From assembly GCF_030324495.1 (NCBI RefSeq), contig NZ_JACAGN010000002.1, positions 176,633 through 240,632 of the forward strand: 64,000 nucleotides of DNA, written 5' to 3'. The DNA comes from Myroides sp. 1354. GTDB taxonomy: Bacteria > Bacteroidota > Bacteroidia > Flavobacteriales > Flavobacteriaceae. Of this stretch, positions 53,693-62,114 are shown one piece after another. The translations under genes and the position numbers were made by a program. A model generated the notes under the pieces. That model did not search any database. It was not told the origin of the DNA and saw nothing but the letters and a program-made list of their open reading frames with translations. Numbering within the stretch: the first letter of the stretch is position 1; each line of letters begins with the position of its first letter.

Positions 53693-54583
53693 CTAGTTTT
53701 TTTGATTAACTGCTGCCTTAACTTCTTGTAGTTGTTTATTCAATTCAATGATATACAAGGTTAATTCTTCAATTTTCTCTTGTTGTTTTTTAATCATATC
53801 ACTGACATGCAAACCGCCACTTTCCACTTCAGTTGCTGAAGGAATATTAATTAAATGCCCTTTTTCACTAATATGACGTTCTACTTCCTCTATTGTTGGT
53901 AAAACATAAGCCTCTTCAAAAACATAATCCGGCCATCCTGTTAGATCAATTCGAACTTCTTTGGCATGCACATCTCCATTAACTGCCAATTTTGCATCTG
54001 GTGATTCTGTACCAATTCCAATATTTCCATTATTGTCGATGAAGAATTTGGTAGAAGCATAAGTTTCATTTGGAGCCGTTGTTGTAAATTTAAAATTGTT
54101 CAAACTGTTCTTATTCTCATTAGCAAAGATGTAAGAATTGGCATACATATTTGATTTTAAAATCAAATCTCCTTTTTTAGCAATATTAGAGTAATTTTGA
54201 TTAGCAATAGCAATACCTAAGGTAAATATGGTACCATTTTGTCTATCCTCGGCAAGCATCATAAAAGGATAATTATTGGTTTGAATCTTTAACGAACCAT
54301 CTGATAGTATTTTTGATCTATTTTGTCCATCTATAGCAAAATCCCATACCTTCCCTATTTCCAATTTTCCTCCATCAATCCAAACATCTCCATCATGATT
54401 TTCTCTACCTAACTCATAAACATCAGGCTTTTTAATATGTAAGGATTTCTTAGGAGCACTAATTCCAACCCCTACTTTTCCATATACAGGCAATCGATTA
54501 TCAGTTGATACAGGTACTAAAATTTGTGCCCAAGTAAAAGAACTAAAACACAAAAACAAGCCGCAAAATAGTTTTTTCTTCAT
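53693..54583 (-). CDS. Fibre-like surface protein with coiled-coil end
   Basis: 296 residues. Signal peptide (1-19, FTWAQ). Two short repeats, VGVGISAPKKSLHIKKP and IGIGTESPDAKLAVNGDVHA, typical of phage-tail-fibre-like and cell-surface proteins of Bacteroidota, then the conserved PDYVFEEAYVLPTIEEVERH, IPSATEVESGGL and a C-terminal coiled coil (KQQEKIEELTLYIIELNKQL) for trimerisation. It lacks an auto-cleaving endosialidase chaperone domain. Function unknown; it is the first gene of the three-gene surface unit. Confidence 0.75.
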   Translation of the reverse strand: MKKKLFCGLFLCFSSFTWAQILVPVSTDNRLPVYGKVGVGISAPKKSLHIKKPDVYELGRENHDGDVWIDGGKLEIGKVWDFAIDGQNRSKILSDGSLKIQTNNYPFMMLAEDRQNGTIFTLGIAIANQNYSNIAKKGDLILKSNMYANSYIFANENKNSLNNFKFTTTAPNETYASTKFFIDNNGNIGIGTESPDAKLAVNGDVHAKEVRIDLTGWPDYVFEEAYVLPTIEEVERHISEKGHLINIPSATEVESGGLHVSDMIKKQQEKIEELTLYIIELNKQLQEVKAAVNQKN

Positions 54584-54639
54584 AATATTACATTTTAAAT
54601 TCGGAACTTAAAATTAACCTATTTTAACTTAAATTAAAA

Positions 54640-55764
54640 ATGAAATGTTATAATTTAAAATATATTATATTTTCTTTACTATTTATTTTAATTAACTATC
54701 TATACTTACTTAAATATGGAACAAAGTATAATCTACCTCTTCTACCCCTATTCCTTGGTTTCACAGTCATTCAAGTATTTTTTTTAGGTGGAAAGGCGAT
54801 TATTTATAAGTTGCTGTCAAAATTAAATAGCTTTATTTATATCCTCTTCGTTTGCATTATACTTGGAGGAATTCTGTTTCTTACCAAATATGTAGATCGT
54901 TATGCTTTAAATGTAGATCGATGGTCTGCTATGGAAGTAGCCATTCGGGCGATATTTACAGGTGAATATCCCTATACCGCTATTGATCATTTAGGTGGAA
55001 GAACCTCTAATTTCCCAGGTTTACTAGTATTGGGAATTCCTTTCTATCTGTTAGGAGATGTGGGATATTTTCAGGCTTTCTCTTTTCTATTACTCGCCTT
55101 TACTCTTTATAAAGTATTTGAGCGTCAACAAGCGTTTTATAGTCTCTTACTCTTAGGCCTATCTATTCCTTTTTGGTACGAAATGGCAGTGATTAGCGAT
55201 TTCATGTCCAATATGATTATTGTACTTTGTTTTATTATGCTCTGGAACCACTATTTCAAAAATGAAATCTATAAAAAAGAAATTGGTTTAGCTATTGGTA
55301 TCAGTATTTTAATCCTAACGAGAGGTTTTACTTATATTCCCCTTGCCTTATATTTCTTTGCTCCTTTCTGCAAATTGAAAATCAAAAAACAACTGCGATT
55401 CTCCGTTAGCTTTCTTGCTACATCAATTCTACTCATCCTATTTGTGTTTTATACAGTTCCCGATTTAGAAACTTTAAAAGAATACAATCCTCTTGTATTA
55501 CAAACGTCGTATACTTCAATCTACAATATACTATTTGTCTTTTTAGTGCCTTTAGTTTTGAGTTTTTATATCAAGAAATTTAATGATGATTTTTTCTTTT
55601 ATACTTTACTTATTACAGGAACTTTGAGCATAACCTTGTTTATTCAATTTTGGAATCGCGTCGGTTTTAATGAACTGCTACACAACAGTGTATTTGATCT
55701 TGCCTATCTCGCCTACATCTTTCCTCTATTGTGGATTTTATTAAGCAAACCTACTCCAAAATAG
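54640..55764 (+). CDS. Polytopic membrane protein, glycosyltransferase-like
   Basis: 374 residues with about ten membrane helices. The loop after the second or third helix (DRWSAMEVAIRAIFTGEYPY) resembles the first periplasmic loop of GT-C type lipid-linked sugar transferases, but I cannot see a sure DxD or family signature. Inner membrane. Its last 14 bases overlap the end of the convergent ABC gene. Confidence 0.6.
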   Translation: MKCYNLKYIIFSLLFILINYLYLLKYGTKYNLPLLPLFLGFTVIQVFFLGGKAIIYKLLSKLNSFIYILFVCIILGGILFLTKYVDRYALNVDRWSAMEVAIRAIFTGEYPYTAIDHLGGRTSNFPGLLVLGIPFYLLGDVGYFQAFSFLLLAFTLYKVFERQQAFYSLLLLGLSIPFWYEMAVISDFMSNMIIVLCFIMLWNHYFKNEIYKKEIGLAIGISILILTRGFTYIPLALYFFAPFCKLKIKKQLRFSVSFLATSILLILFVFYTVPDLETLKEYNPLVLQTSYTSIYNILFVFLVPLVLSFYIKKFNDDFFFYTLLITGTLSITLFIQFWNRVGFNELLHNSVFDLAYLAYIFPLLWILLSKPTPK

Positions 55765-57433
55765 AAGCAATCAACTTTTTCGTATAAGCGGTTTTCGGAT
55801 TAGCATATAAAGCATCAGCCTCTCCTTTTTCTTCGATTTTTCCTTTATTCATCACCATCACTTGGTCTGACATATACTTTACGACAGCCAAATCATGAGA
55901 AATAAAAATATAGGTAAATTGATATTGTTCTTTCAATTCGTTTAATAAATTGAGTACTTGAGCTTGAACGGAAATATCCAAAGCAGAAACAGATTCGTCA
56001 CAGATAATTAATTTGGGATGAACAGCAATCGTACGTGCAATTCCAATACGCTGACGTTGTCCGCCAGAAAACTCATGCGGATAACGATCAAAAGCATCTT
56101 CGGTTAACCCTACTTGTTGCAAAAGTTCGAGTACTTTTTGTTTCTTTTCTTTTTTATTGCCAAATAAACCATGTACAATCATGGGTTCCATGATGGCCTG
56201 CCCTACCGTTAATTTGGGATTTAAAGAAGAAAAGGGGTCTTGAAAGATAATCTGAATATCTTTTCTCAGTGCTCTTAGCGCTTTTCCTTTCAGTTTGGTA
56301 ATATCCGTACCCTGATAAAAAATAGCCCCAGATGTAGCAGGATCTAATTGTAAAATGGCATTCCCTAAGGTTGATTTTCCGCATCCACTTTCTCCTACTA
56401 AGCCCAAGGTTTCTCCTTCATATACCTCAAAGTTAATCTGATCTAAAGCCCGAAAGGTTTTCTTGCCCCATAAACCAACCGTAGAAATATAATCTTTAGC
56501 GACCTCTTTCACTACCAAAAGTGGTGTTTGTGTATATAATTTGGCGTGTTGTGCTTGCCGTACTTCTTGAGTAATAATTTCAGAAGGCACTTGATTTTCA
56601 ACAAAATCTTGAATCGTAGGTAAGCGCTCCAATCGAACTTGGCCTGAAGGGCGTGCAGCCAAAAGGGCTTGAGTATAACGTTCTTGAGGTTGATTAAAAA
56701 CAGCCGAAGCAGGTCCTTTTTCAACCACTTGTCCACGATACATCACCATGACCTCATCCGCAATACTCGAAACCAATCCCAAATCGTGAGAAATGAAAAT
56801 CATCGCCATTTGTGTTTCTGCTTGTAGTGCTTTTAATAACTGTATAATCTCCTTTTGAACCGTTACATCCAAAGCCGTTGTCGGTTCATCTGCGATCAGT
56901 AAAGTGGGTTTACACGCGATAGCCATTGCAATGACTACCCGTTGTTTTTGTCCTCCTGATAATTCATGAGGATATTTGTGATAAGCTTCCTCCGGAGAGG
57001 GTAACTTCACTTGTTCAAATAATTCAATCACGCGATTCTTCAGTGCTTTTCCCTTTAATGTGGTGTGCAACACAAGCATTTCTTCTACCTGAGTTCCACA
57101 GCGCATGGAGGGATTCAACGCACTCATCGGTTCTTGAAAAATCATGGCGATTTTATTACCGCGTATTTGGCGGTATTCTTTTTCCGTATAGGAGGTTAGA
57201 TCCGTTCCTTCAAAACAAATCTTCCCTTTGATCTGACTTTTATCTTGTGGAAGTAAGCGCATAAGCGCCAAAGAACTCACCGACTTACCTGATCCTGATT
57301 CTCCTACAACACCCAAAATTTGATTGGTGTGAAGTTCAAAAGAAACGCCTTGTACAATAGCCTTCCAATCCTTGTTTTGCTTAAAACTAACTTGGAGATT
57401 CTCAACAATAAGTAAGGGTTTTTGTGCTGACAT
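55751..57433 (-). CDS. Fused ABC transporter ATPase (peptide/nickel type)
   Basis: 560 residues holding two ATPase domains in one chain. First: GESGSGKSV (Walker A), HELSGGQKQR (signature), LIADEPTTALDV. Second: GESGCGKST, EFSGGQRQR, IICDESVSALDI. This arrangement matches YejF/GsiA-type ATPases of oligopeptide or dipeptide importers (DppD-DppF fused). The permease and binding protein genes are not here. Own promoter upstream. Confidence 0.93.
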   Translation of the reverse strand: MSAQKPLLIVENLQVSFKQNKDWKAIVQGVSFELHTNQILGVVGESGSGKSVSSLALMRLLPQDKSQIKGKICFEGTDLTSYTEKEYRQIRGNKIAMIFQEPMSALNPSMRCGTQVEEMLVLHTTLKGKALKNRVIELFEQVKLPSPEEAYHKYPHELSGGQKQRVVIAMAIACKPTLLIADEPTTALDVTVQKEIIQLLKALQAETQMAMIFISHDLGLVSSIADEVMVMYRGQVVEKGPASAVFNQPQERYTQALLAARPSGQVRLERLPTIQDFVENQVPSEIITQEVRQAQHAKLYTQTPLLVVKEVAKDYISTVGLWGKKTFRALDQINFEVYEGETLGLVGESGCGKSTLGNAILQLDPATSGAIFYQGTDITKLKGKALRALRKDIQIIFQDPFSSLNPKLTVGQAIMEPMIVHGLFGNKKEKKQKVLELLQQVGLTEDAFDRYPHEFSGGQRQRIGIARTIAVHPKLIICDESVSALDISVQAQVLNLLNELKEQYQFTYIFISHDLAVVKYMSDQVMVMNKGKIEEKGEADALYANPKTAYTKKLIASILE

Positions 57434-57458
57434 AAATCGGATGTAAAGTGTCTTGAAA

Positions 57459-57466
57459 CAAAAATA
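57459..57466 (-). promoter_or_regulatory. -7 box TATTTTTG of ABC gene
   Basis: Perfect TAnnTTTG on the minus strand, 25 bases before the ATG at 57433. Confidence 0.6.
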
Positions 57467-57557
57467 AGATATTTAATTGTGATTTAAAGGGGAGTCTAGC
57501 GTGATTCCGTCCTATCTACCGATTAAATCACAATTAAAAAAACAAATTTCTGTCATA

Positions 57558-58010
57558 TTAGGCTACATTTACATGATCATATTCCTTCACTAAGGTAACA
57601 ATGGTAGGAGTTTGCTGTTTAAAATTAGCAAATACTGGACAAGCTAATTTCACTGCATCCATCCATTCTTTCAACACAATGATTGAAGCCGTAGAAGTTG
57701 GTTTAACAATTACATCTATCTTTTTAAACACTCCTGCATCCAACTGTTTTTGTTCTAAAGTTTCATCTACAACTCCACTTACCTCAATTTGAATAGACTT
57801 TAAATCTACATTTAATGTAGTACCCAATAAGTTCCCAACTGCGTGGATACTTCCGGCCAATTTGGCCAAGATTAATTCTTGTGAATCCACTTGTGCCTCT
57901 TTTACCAATTCCTTTCCGTCTTTCACGGTGAATGAGAAGTTCGCTGTTTTGATGGCCAACTGACTTTCTCTTACTGAAAAGCCTAACACTTTTACTACTT
58001 TTTTACTCAT
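57558..58010 (-). CDS. OsmC family protein
   Basis: 150 residues from the ATG at 58010 (MSKKVVKVLGFSV); the longer frame runs back through a terminator hairpin (58062-58105) and is rejected. The pattern ELILAKLAGSIHAVGNLLG, VEVSG-type strand (IQIEVSGVVDE) and DAVKLACPVFANFKQQTP matches OsmC/YhfA proteins. The second reactive Cys (in KLACPVF) is present; the first position reads Ser/Ala (AGSIHA), so classical two-Cys peroxidase activity is doubtful. Confidence 0.8.
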   Translation of the reverse strand: MSKKVVKVLGFSVRESQLAIKTANFSFTVKDGKELVKEAQVDSQELILAKLAGSIHAVGNLLGTTLNVDLKSIQIEVSGVVDETLEQKQLDAGVFKKIDVIVKPTSTASIIVLKEWMDAVKLACPVFANFKQQTPTIVTLVKEYDHVNVA

Positions 58011-58061
58011 TTTGCTTTTTTGTTTTTTTTCATTTTTGTTCTCAACACGACACTTTACCTC

Positions 58062-58105
58062 AAAAAAAAAGTCCTTTTGGTCGTCGTACGTTACCAAAAG
58101 GACTT
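58062..58105 (-). terminator. Strong terminator after small ORF
   Basis: Minus strand: AAGTCCTTTTGG / CCAAAAGGACTT stem, 13-base loop, then nine T in all. No larger gene lies directly upstream; it would end a transcript carrying the 58143-58247 ORF. Confidence 0.88.
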
Positions 58106-58142
58106 GAAATATTACACTTAATCATTTTTATTTAAAAAAACG

Positions 58143-58247
58143 CTAGGATTTTTGCTTCAGTTCTGGTAACGAGCGCATAGGCGAATGTTTAATAAACATC
58201 CACATATAACATGTCGGGTTCGATAAATACTGAATTTGTTGTCTCAT
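58143..58247 (-). CDS. Candidate small protein (34 residues)
   Basis: Starts MRQQIQYLSNPTCYMWMF and ends RSLPELKQKS, a full ATG-to-stop frame between two minus-strand terminators. No family recognised and no -7 box found directly upstream, so it may depend on read-through of the hairpin at 58261-58296. It may equally be a noncoding transcript. Confidence 0.3.
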   Translation of the reverse strand: MRQQIQYLSNPTCYMWMFIKHSPMRSLPELKQKS

Positions 58248-58260
58248 TGCGTATGATTTA

Positions 58261-58296
58261 AAAAAATAAAAGCCCCTGTTTACAAACAGAGGCTTT
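58261..58296 (-). terminator. Terminator of the 26-residue ORF unit
   Basis: Minus strand: AAAGCC and CTGTTT pair with AAACAG and GGCTTT (one mismatch), then TTATTTTTTT. It ends the short unit that begins at the promoter at 58432. Confidence 0.8.
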
Positions 58297-58320
58297 ATGT
58301 ATATCATATTATTTACGATT

Positions 58321-58401
58321 TTAAAATAACATGCCTAATCCACTCACCTCTTGTGCTGAACACCACATTGATTTATAAAAATTAGGTTGAATTGTTAACA
58401 T
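58321..58401 (-). CDS. Candidate small protein (26 residues)
   Basis: Frame starts MLTIQPNFYKSMWCSAQ and ends VSGLGMLF. It has its own perfect -7 box 31 bases before the ATG and a terminator 25 bases after the stop, giving a transcript of about 165 bases. No family recognised. It could encode a very small protein, a leader peptide or be part of a small RNA. Confidence 0.38.
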   Translation of the reverse strand: MLTIQPNFYKSMWCSAQEVSGLGMLF

Positions 58402-58431
58402 CGTATCTTTTTTTCTGTTTTTTACTCCGTA

Positions 58432-58439
58432 CAAAGCTA
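58432..58439 (-). promoter_or_regulatory. -7 box TAGCTTTG of small transcript
   Basis: Perfect TAnnTTTG on the minus strand with a TTTG (58462-58465) 22 bases upstream as a possible -33 element. It lies between the exonuclease stop and the 26-residue ORF. Confidence 0.6.
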
Positions 58440-58491
58440 GAAATTATTTTTTTATGAAAAGCAAATTTTCCAATATTTTTAACTCTTTTTT

Positions 58492-59208
58492 TTACACAGA
58501 TTGAATTTCGTGTTCTTCTAAACTATTTTCACCTCTTAAACGCAAGAAAATTTGCGCTACGGTAATGACATCTTTTTCACAATAACGCGCAATGCGCTCC
58601 ACATCATTTTCCTCATAGTACACTCGTGCAACATCAGCTCCGTTGATATCGTCTTTCGGAGAAGGGATTTCTAAAATATGCGCTAGCAACTTTAGGGAGG
58701 TATAATGCTTATAATCACCGAATTTCCATAGTTCCATCGTATCTAAATGCGGGACCTCCCAAGGTTTTTTTCCAATCAAATTCAATTTCCCAGGTACTTT
58801 CAGGCGATGAATAATCATACGACGGGCAATATAAGGAAAATCGAACTCCTTGGCATTGTGTCCGCACAGCAAATGTTCTCCCCGATTAAAGTGATTGAGT
58901 ATTAAATTGGAAAAATCGCGAAGAATCTGCACTTCCTCCCCTACATAAGAAGTCGTTCTAAACTGACGTTCTCCTCTTTTATAGGTAAAATACCCTACAG
59001 AAATACAGACAATTTTTCCAAATTCAGCCCAAATACCTGCATGGGAATAAAACTCCTCTGCAGGAATTTCCCCTTTGCGCTGATAACGCGTTTTTTCTTC
59101 ATATAATTGTTGTACGTCCTCATTTAAAAGTTGAAAGTCTTGCTCTTGGGGCACTGTTTCAATATCTAAAAATAGGATATGAGATAAGTCGATTCGGTCT
59201 AACATCAT
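58492..59208 (-). CDS. 3'-5' exonuclease, DEDDy type
   Basis: 238 residues. Exo motifs: FLDIETVPQE (I, Asp-x-Glu), HNAKEFDFPYIARR (II), and RYCEKDVITVAQIFLRL (III, Tyr-x-x-x-Asp), as in the predicted polysaccharide-biosynthesis/DNA-polymerase-B-like exonuclease family of Bacteroidota. It hydrolyses nucleic acid 3' ends with two metals. It shares one base with the serine hydrolase stop upstream. Confidence 0.92.
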   Translation of the reverse strand: MMLDRIDLSHILFLDIETVPQEQDFQLLNEDVQQLYEEKTRYQRKGEIPAEEFYSHAGIWAEFGKIVCISVGYFTYKRGERQFRTTSYVGEEVQILRDFSNLILNHFNRGEHLLCGHNAKEFDFPYIARRMIIHRLKVPGKLNLIGKKPWEVPHLDTMELWKFGDYKHYTSLKLLAHILEIPSPKDDINGADVARVYYEENDVERIARYCEKDVITVAQIFLRLRGENSLEEHEIQSV

Positions 59209-60368
59209 TATTTTTTTCGTTGAGCCAACATGGCGTAGGCTTCATCAATATAAGTATATAAATCGTTGCTATGTGGATCAGATTCTGTCTGTAGACCTTT
59301 AATATGTCCCAGACGCACAATAATTACATTGTCTTTAGGGGAAACAATCGTAAATTGCCCTAAGTGTCCACGCATATAAAAGAAATCTTGTCCTTTGTAA
59401 TTTTTTAACCACCAACCATAGCCGTATTCTGGACTAGATTCAAATCGTGGCTTGATGGATTTTGCAACAAAAGAGCTATCGATAATCTGTTCTCCTTGCC
59501 ATTTTCCGAAATCTTTATACAACTTGCCAAAACGCGCAAAATCTCGAGCTCCGCTAGTGAAACAACAATACGACTTTTCGATTCCATCTCCTTTGTGATC
59601 AATTTGCCACAGCGCATCATTATCAGCCCCCATAGGTTTCCAGAAATAGTCGGAGACATAAGCAGACAGTGTTGTTCCCGTTGCTTTTTCAAGAACCATT
59701 GCCAGCAACTGCGTATCACCACTCTTGTAGATAAATTCTTTTCCTGGTTGATCTTTAATCTCCAAGCCCAACATTACACGTCTCAAATCTTTATCAAAAT
59801 AAGCTTGTGTAACCACTGAAAAGGCACTGTAATAACCTTCATCCCAATCCAACCCAGAGGCCATAGAAGATAAATCTCCAACGGTTACCTCATCCTTATA
59901 CTTTCCTTTAAGCTCAGGAAGATACTCAATCACTTTGTCTTCTAAACTCTTAATTTCACCCCTTTGCAAGGCCTTCCCTAAAGCAGCAGACACAACGCTC
60001 TTTGCCATTGAAAAGGAATTGGTTTTGCTATTGGCTGTATATCCGTCGTAATAACTTTCATGCCAGATACTGTCGTTTTTAATAATTAAAAAAGCGATGG
60101 TCTCCAATTCCTTATGCGTATTCGCTAAAGTTACTGTGGGTTCTACAGTATTATAATCCTTTGTCAAAGGCCAAGGTTGTGCTTTTCCAGCTGGAATTTC
60201 GCGCGTAGGGAAATAGTGGTAATCATCTAAGAAGGCTGTTTTATAACCATTAAAATAAATGGTACGAACCGCAGTAAATAAATAATCTACCTTAAACACA
60301 TAAGCTAAAATAACGATCCCTACGATAGTTATAGCCAATCCTTTCAGGAATTTCCATAGTATTTTCAT
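59208..60368 (-). CDS. Serine hydrolase, beta-lactamase / class C PBP family
   Basis: 386 residues. An N-terminal membrane helix (KGLAITIVGIVILAYVF), then the SxxK motif in NSFSMAKSVVSAALG and Tyr-x-x-Gly region in FIYKSGDTQLLAMVL, and GYGWWLKNYKG near the end. This is the COG1680 family (beta-lactamase-like esterases and peptidases). Membrane-anchored with the catalytic part in the periplasm. Probably co-transcribed with the exonuclease. Confidence 0.9.
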   Translation of the reverse strand: MKILWKFLKGLAITIVGIVILAYVFKVDYLFTAVRTIYFNGYKTAFLDDYHYFPTREIPAGKAQPWPLTKDYNTVEPTVTLANTHKELETIAFLIIKNDSIWHESYYDGYTANSKTNSFSMAKSVVSAALGKALQRGEIKSLEDKVIEYLPELKGKYKDEVTVGDLSSMASGLDWDEGYYSAFSVVTQAYFDKDLRRVMLGLEIKDQPGKEFIYKSGDTQLLAMVLEKATGTTLSAYVSDYFWKPMGADNDALWQIDHKGDGIEKSYCCFTSGARDFARFGKLYKDFGKWQGEQIIDSSFVAKSIKPRFESSPEYGYGWWLKNYKGQDFFYMRGHLGQFTIVSPKDNVIIVRLGHIKGLQTESDPHSNDLYTYIDEAYAMLAQRKK

Positions 60369-60480
60369 AACATCTGATTCTTGTTGGTCCTTAAATTTAC
60401 CATTTTTTTTCCTTGTTTGACAGATTTGAATTGCATTCTTATAAAATCGATAAAATAGTCAGCTATTGCAAAAAGCCTTT

Positions 60481-60488
60481 TATCTTTG
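60481..60488 (+). promoter_or_regulatory. -7 box TATCTTTG of O-methyltransferase gene
   Basis: Perfect TAnnTTTG followed by CA, 35 bases before the ATG at 60524. Confidence 0.65.
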
Positions 60489-60523
60489 CAACTTGATTAT
60501 CCTAATTTAAATACGCTTCTTAT

Positions 60524-61165
60524 ATGCACTTTATATCCAAAGAACTGGAAGATTACGCAGCTAATCACAGTGAAAATGAACCTGAGTTATTGGCACAGCT
60601 CGACAAAGAGACCCATCAAAAAGTCTTGCAACCAAGAATGTTAAGTGGGCATTTTCAAGGACGTTTTTTAAGCATGATTGCCAAATTAGTTCGCCCTACC
60701 CATATCTTAGAGATTGGAACCTTTACAGGGTACGCTACCTTGAGCTTAGCTGAAGGATTACAAGCTCATGGAACCTTAGATACTATTGACGTCAATGAAG
60801 AGTTATATGATTTTCAACGCAAGTATTTTGATTTATCTCCTTATGGCAAACAAATCACACAACACGTTGGAAGTGCATTAGATATCATTCCTCAACTGAA
60901 CAAACAATACGACTTGGTTTTTATTGATGCCGATAAGAAGAATTACAGCAATTACTTTGAGTTAGTGATAAACAAAATGAATCCAGGCGGAATTATCCTT
61001 TCAGATAATGTATTATGGTCAGGAAAAGTGATTGAAGAAATCAAGGCAAATGACAAGAGCACCCTTGCATTAGACCAATACAACAAACTTTTAAAAGACG
61101 ATCCTCGAGTAGAAACTATTTTACTGCCTATACGAGACGGATTAACCGTGTCGAGAGTACGATAA
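60524..61165 (+). CDS. Class I SAM-dependent O-methyltransferase
   Basis: 213 residues. SAM motif ILEIGTFTGYATLSLAE, DTIDVNEELYDF, DLVFIDADKKNYSNYFE and GGIILSDNVLWSGKVI are the marks of the catechol/caffeoyl-CoA-type O-methyltransferase family (Asp-Ala-Asp metal site). The natural substrate is unknown. Single gene with its own promoter and terminator. Confidence 0.93.
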   Translation: MHFISKELEDYAANHSENEPELLAQLDKETHQKVLQPRMLSGHFQGRFLSMIAKLVRPTHILEIGTFTGYATLSLAEGLQAHGTLDTIDVNEELYDFQRKYFDLSPYGKQITQHVGSALDIIPQLNKQYDLVFIDADKKNYSNYFELVINKMNPGGIILSDNVLWSGKVIEEIKANDKSTLALDQYNKLLKDDPRVETILLPIRDGLTVSRVR

Positions 61166-61199
61166 AAAAAGGGATTTGGCTAAACCAAATCCCTTTTTT
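61164..61199. terminator. Bidirectional terminator
   Basis: Stem AAAAAAAGGGATTTGG / CCAAATCCCTTTTTT with a 5-base loop, between the methyltransferase gene (+) and the PAP2 gene (-). Confidence 0.9.
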
Positions 61200-61200
61200 A

Positions 61201-61770
61201 CTATAGTAATTTATCGTTGTATTTTCTTTCAATCCACAAGAATATTTGGTAGAAGAGTGTTCCTGATAACAATCCAAAGCAATAACCTACAAGGATATCA
61301 AAAGGAAAATGCATCGTCAAATAAATTCGACTGTAAGCAAATATCAGAGGGAAAATAAACACAAAATACGCGTGTTTATAATAACGTCTCAACACCATGA
61401 ACATGAACAACATATTCGCCATGGAATTTGAAGCGTGTCCTGAAAAGAAACTCAAGGTAGGACTACATTTCACAATGCGAATCAGCGCCTGAATATCTTC
61501 TGTATTACACGGCCTAGGACGTGCCACTGCATATTTCACCAAATTGGTCATCTGATCGGTAAAGGCAACCAATCCCGCCATAACCAAAAGAATAACACCC
61601 AATTTTTTAATCGAAACCTTTTTATAGGTTAAATAAACTAACAATAAGAAGAAGGGAATCCAATTTAATTGCTTGGTAATAAATAACCAAAAAGGATCAT
61701 AAGTTTCGCTTCCTAATCCATTAAAAAATATAAGTAATTCCTTATCCAGCTGTATCAGTTGATCTAACAT
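61201..61770 (-). CDS. PAP2-type phosphatase
   Basis: 189 residues, five or six membrane helices. PAP2 motifs in order: KYAVARPRPCN, SFFSGHASNSMA and SRIYLTMHFPFDILVG. Enzymes of this kind remove phosphate from lipids such as undecaprenyl pyrophosphate or phosphatidate at the outer face of the inner membrane. It overlaps the TatA gene by one base, so the two are coupled. Confidence 0.93.
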   Translation of the reverse strand: MLDQLIQLDKELLIFFNGLGSETYDPFWLFITKQLNWIPFFLLLVYLTYKKVSIKKLGVILLVMAGLVAFTDQMTNLVKYAVARPRPCNTEDIQALIRIVKCSPTLSFFSGHASNSMANMLFMFMVLRRYYKHAYFVFIFPLIFAYSRIYLTMHFPFDILVGYCFGLLSGTLFYQIFLWIERKYNDKLL

Positions 61771-62075
61771 TAATTTCTTCTTTTAATTGGCCCCGTGATA
61801 TTTTCAATATCCTCCTTTTGTTTTTCAATTTCTTGTTGGATATCTTTAATTGGATTGATATCCGCATTTATATCCAAAGCATCTTCAATATCTTTCTTAA
61901 TACCAGACTCCTCTGCACTTCTATTGATTTCGCTTTTTATATCGTTGGTTGCATTTTTTATCTGTGCCATAAATTTACCAAAGGCTCTCGCCATTTCTGG
62001 CACTTTATCAGAGCCAAAAAGCATTAAAATGACTAATATGATAAAAAACAGTTCTCCTCCTCCTATTCCAAACAT
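61770..62075 (-). CDS. tatA: Twin-arginine translocase subunit TatA/TatB type
   Basis: 101 residues. A short N-terminal membrane helix (GGGELFFIILVILMLFGSDK), then VPEMARAFGKFMAQIK, the amphipathic helix of Sec-independent translocase subunits, and a long charged tail. TatA versus TatB cannot be told for sure. It forms the pore for folded twin-arginine proteins. tatC is not in the window. Confidence 0.92.
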   Translation of the reverse strand: MFGIGGGELFFIILVILMLFGSDKVPEMARAFGKFMAQIKNATNDIKSEINRSAEESGIKKDIEDALDINADINPIKDIQQEIEKQKEDIENITGPIKRRN

Positions 62076-62097
62076 AACTCTATTTTTAGTTAAGATA

Positions 62098-62105
62098 CAA
62101 AACTA
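62098..62105 (-). promoter_or_regulatory. -7 box TAGTTTTG of tatA
   Basis: Perfect TAnnTTTG on the minus strand, 22 bases before the ATG at 62075. Confidence 0.6.
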
Positions 62106-62114
62106 CAAAGTTTA

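Noticed and set aside
58011..58097. N-terminal extension of the OsmC protein
   Set aside because: It runs through a strong terminator of an upstream unit and has no similarity to the family.
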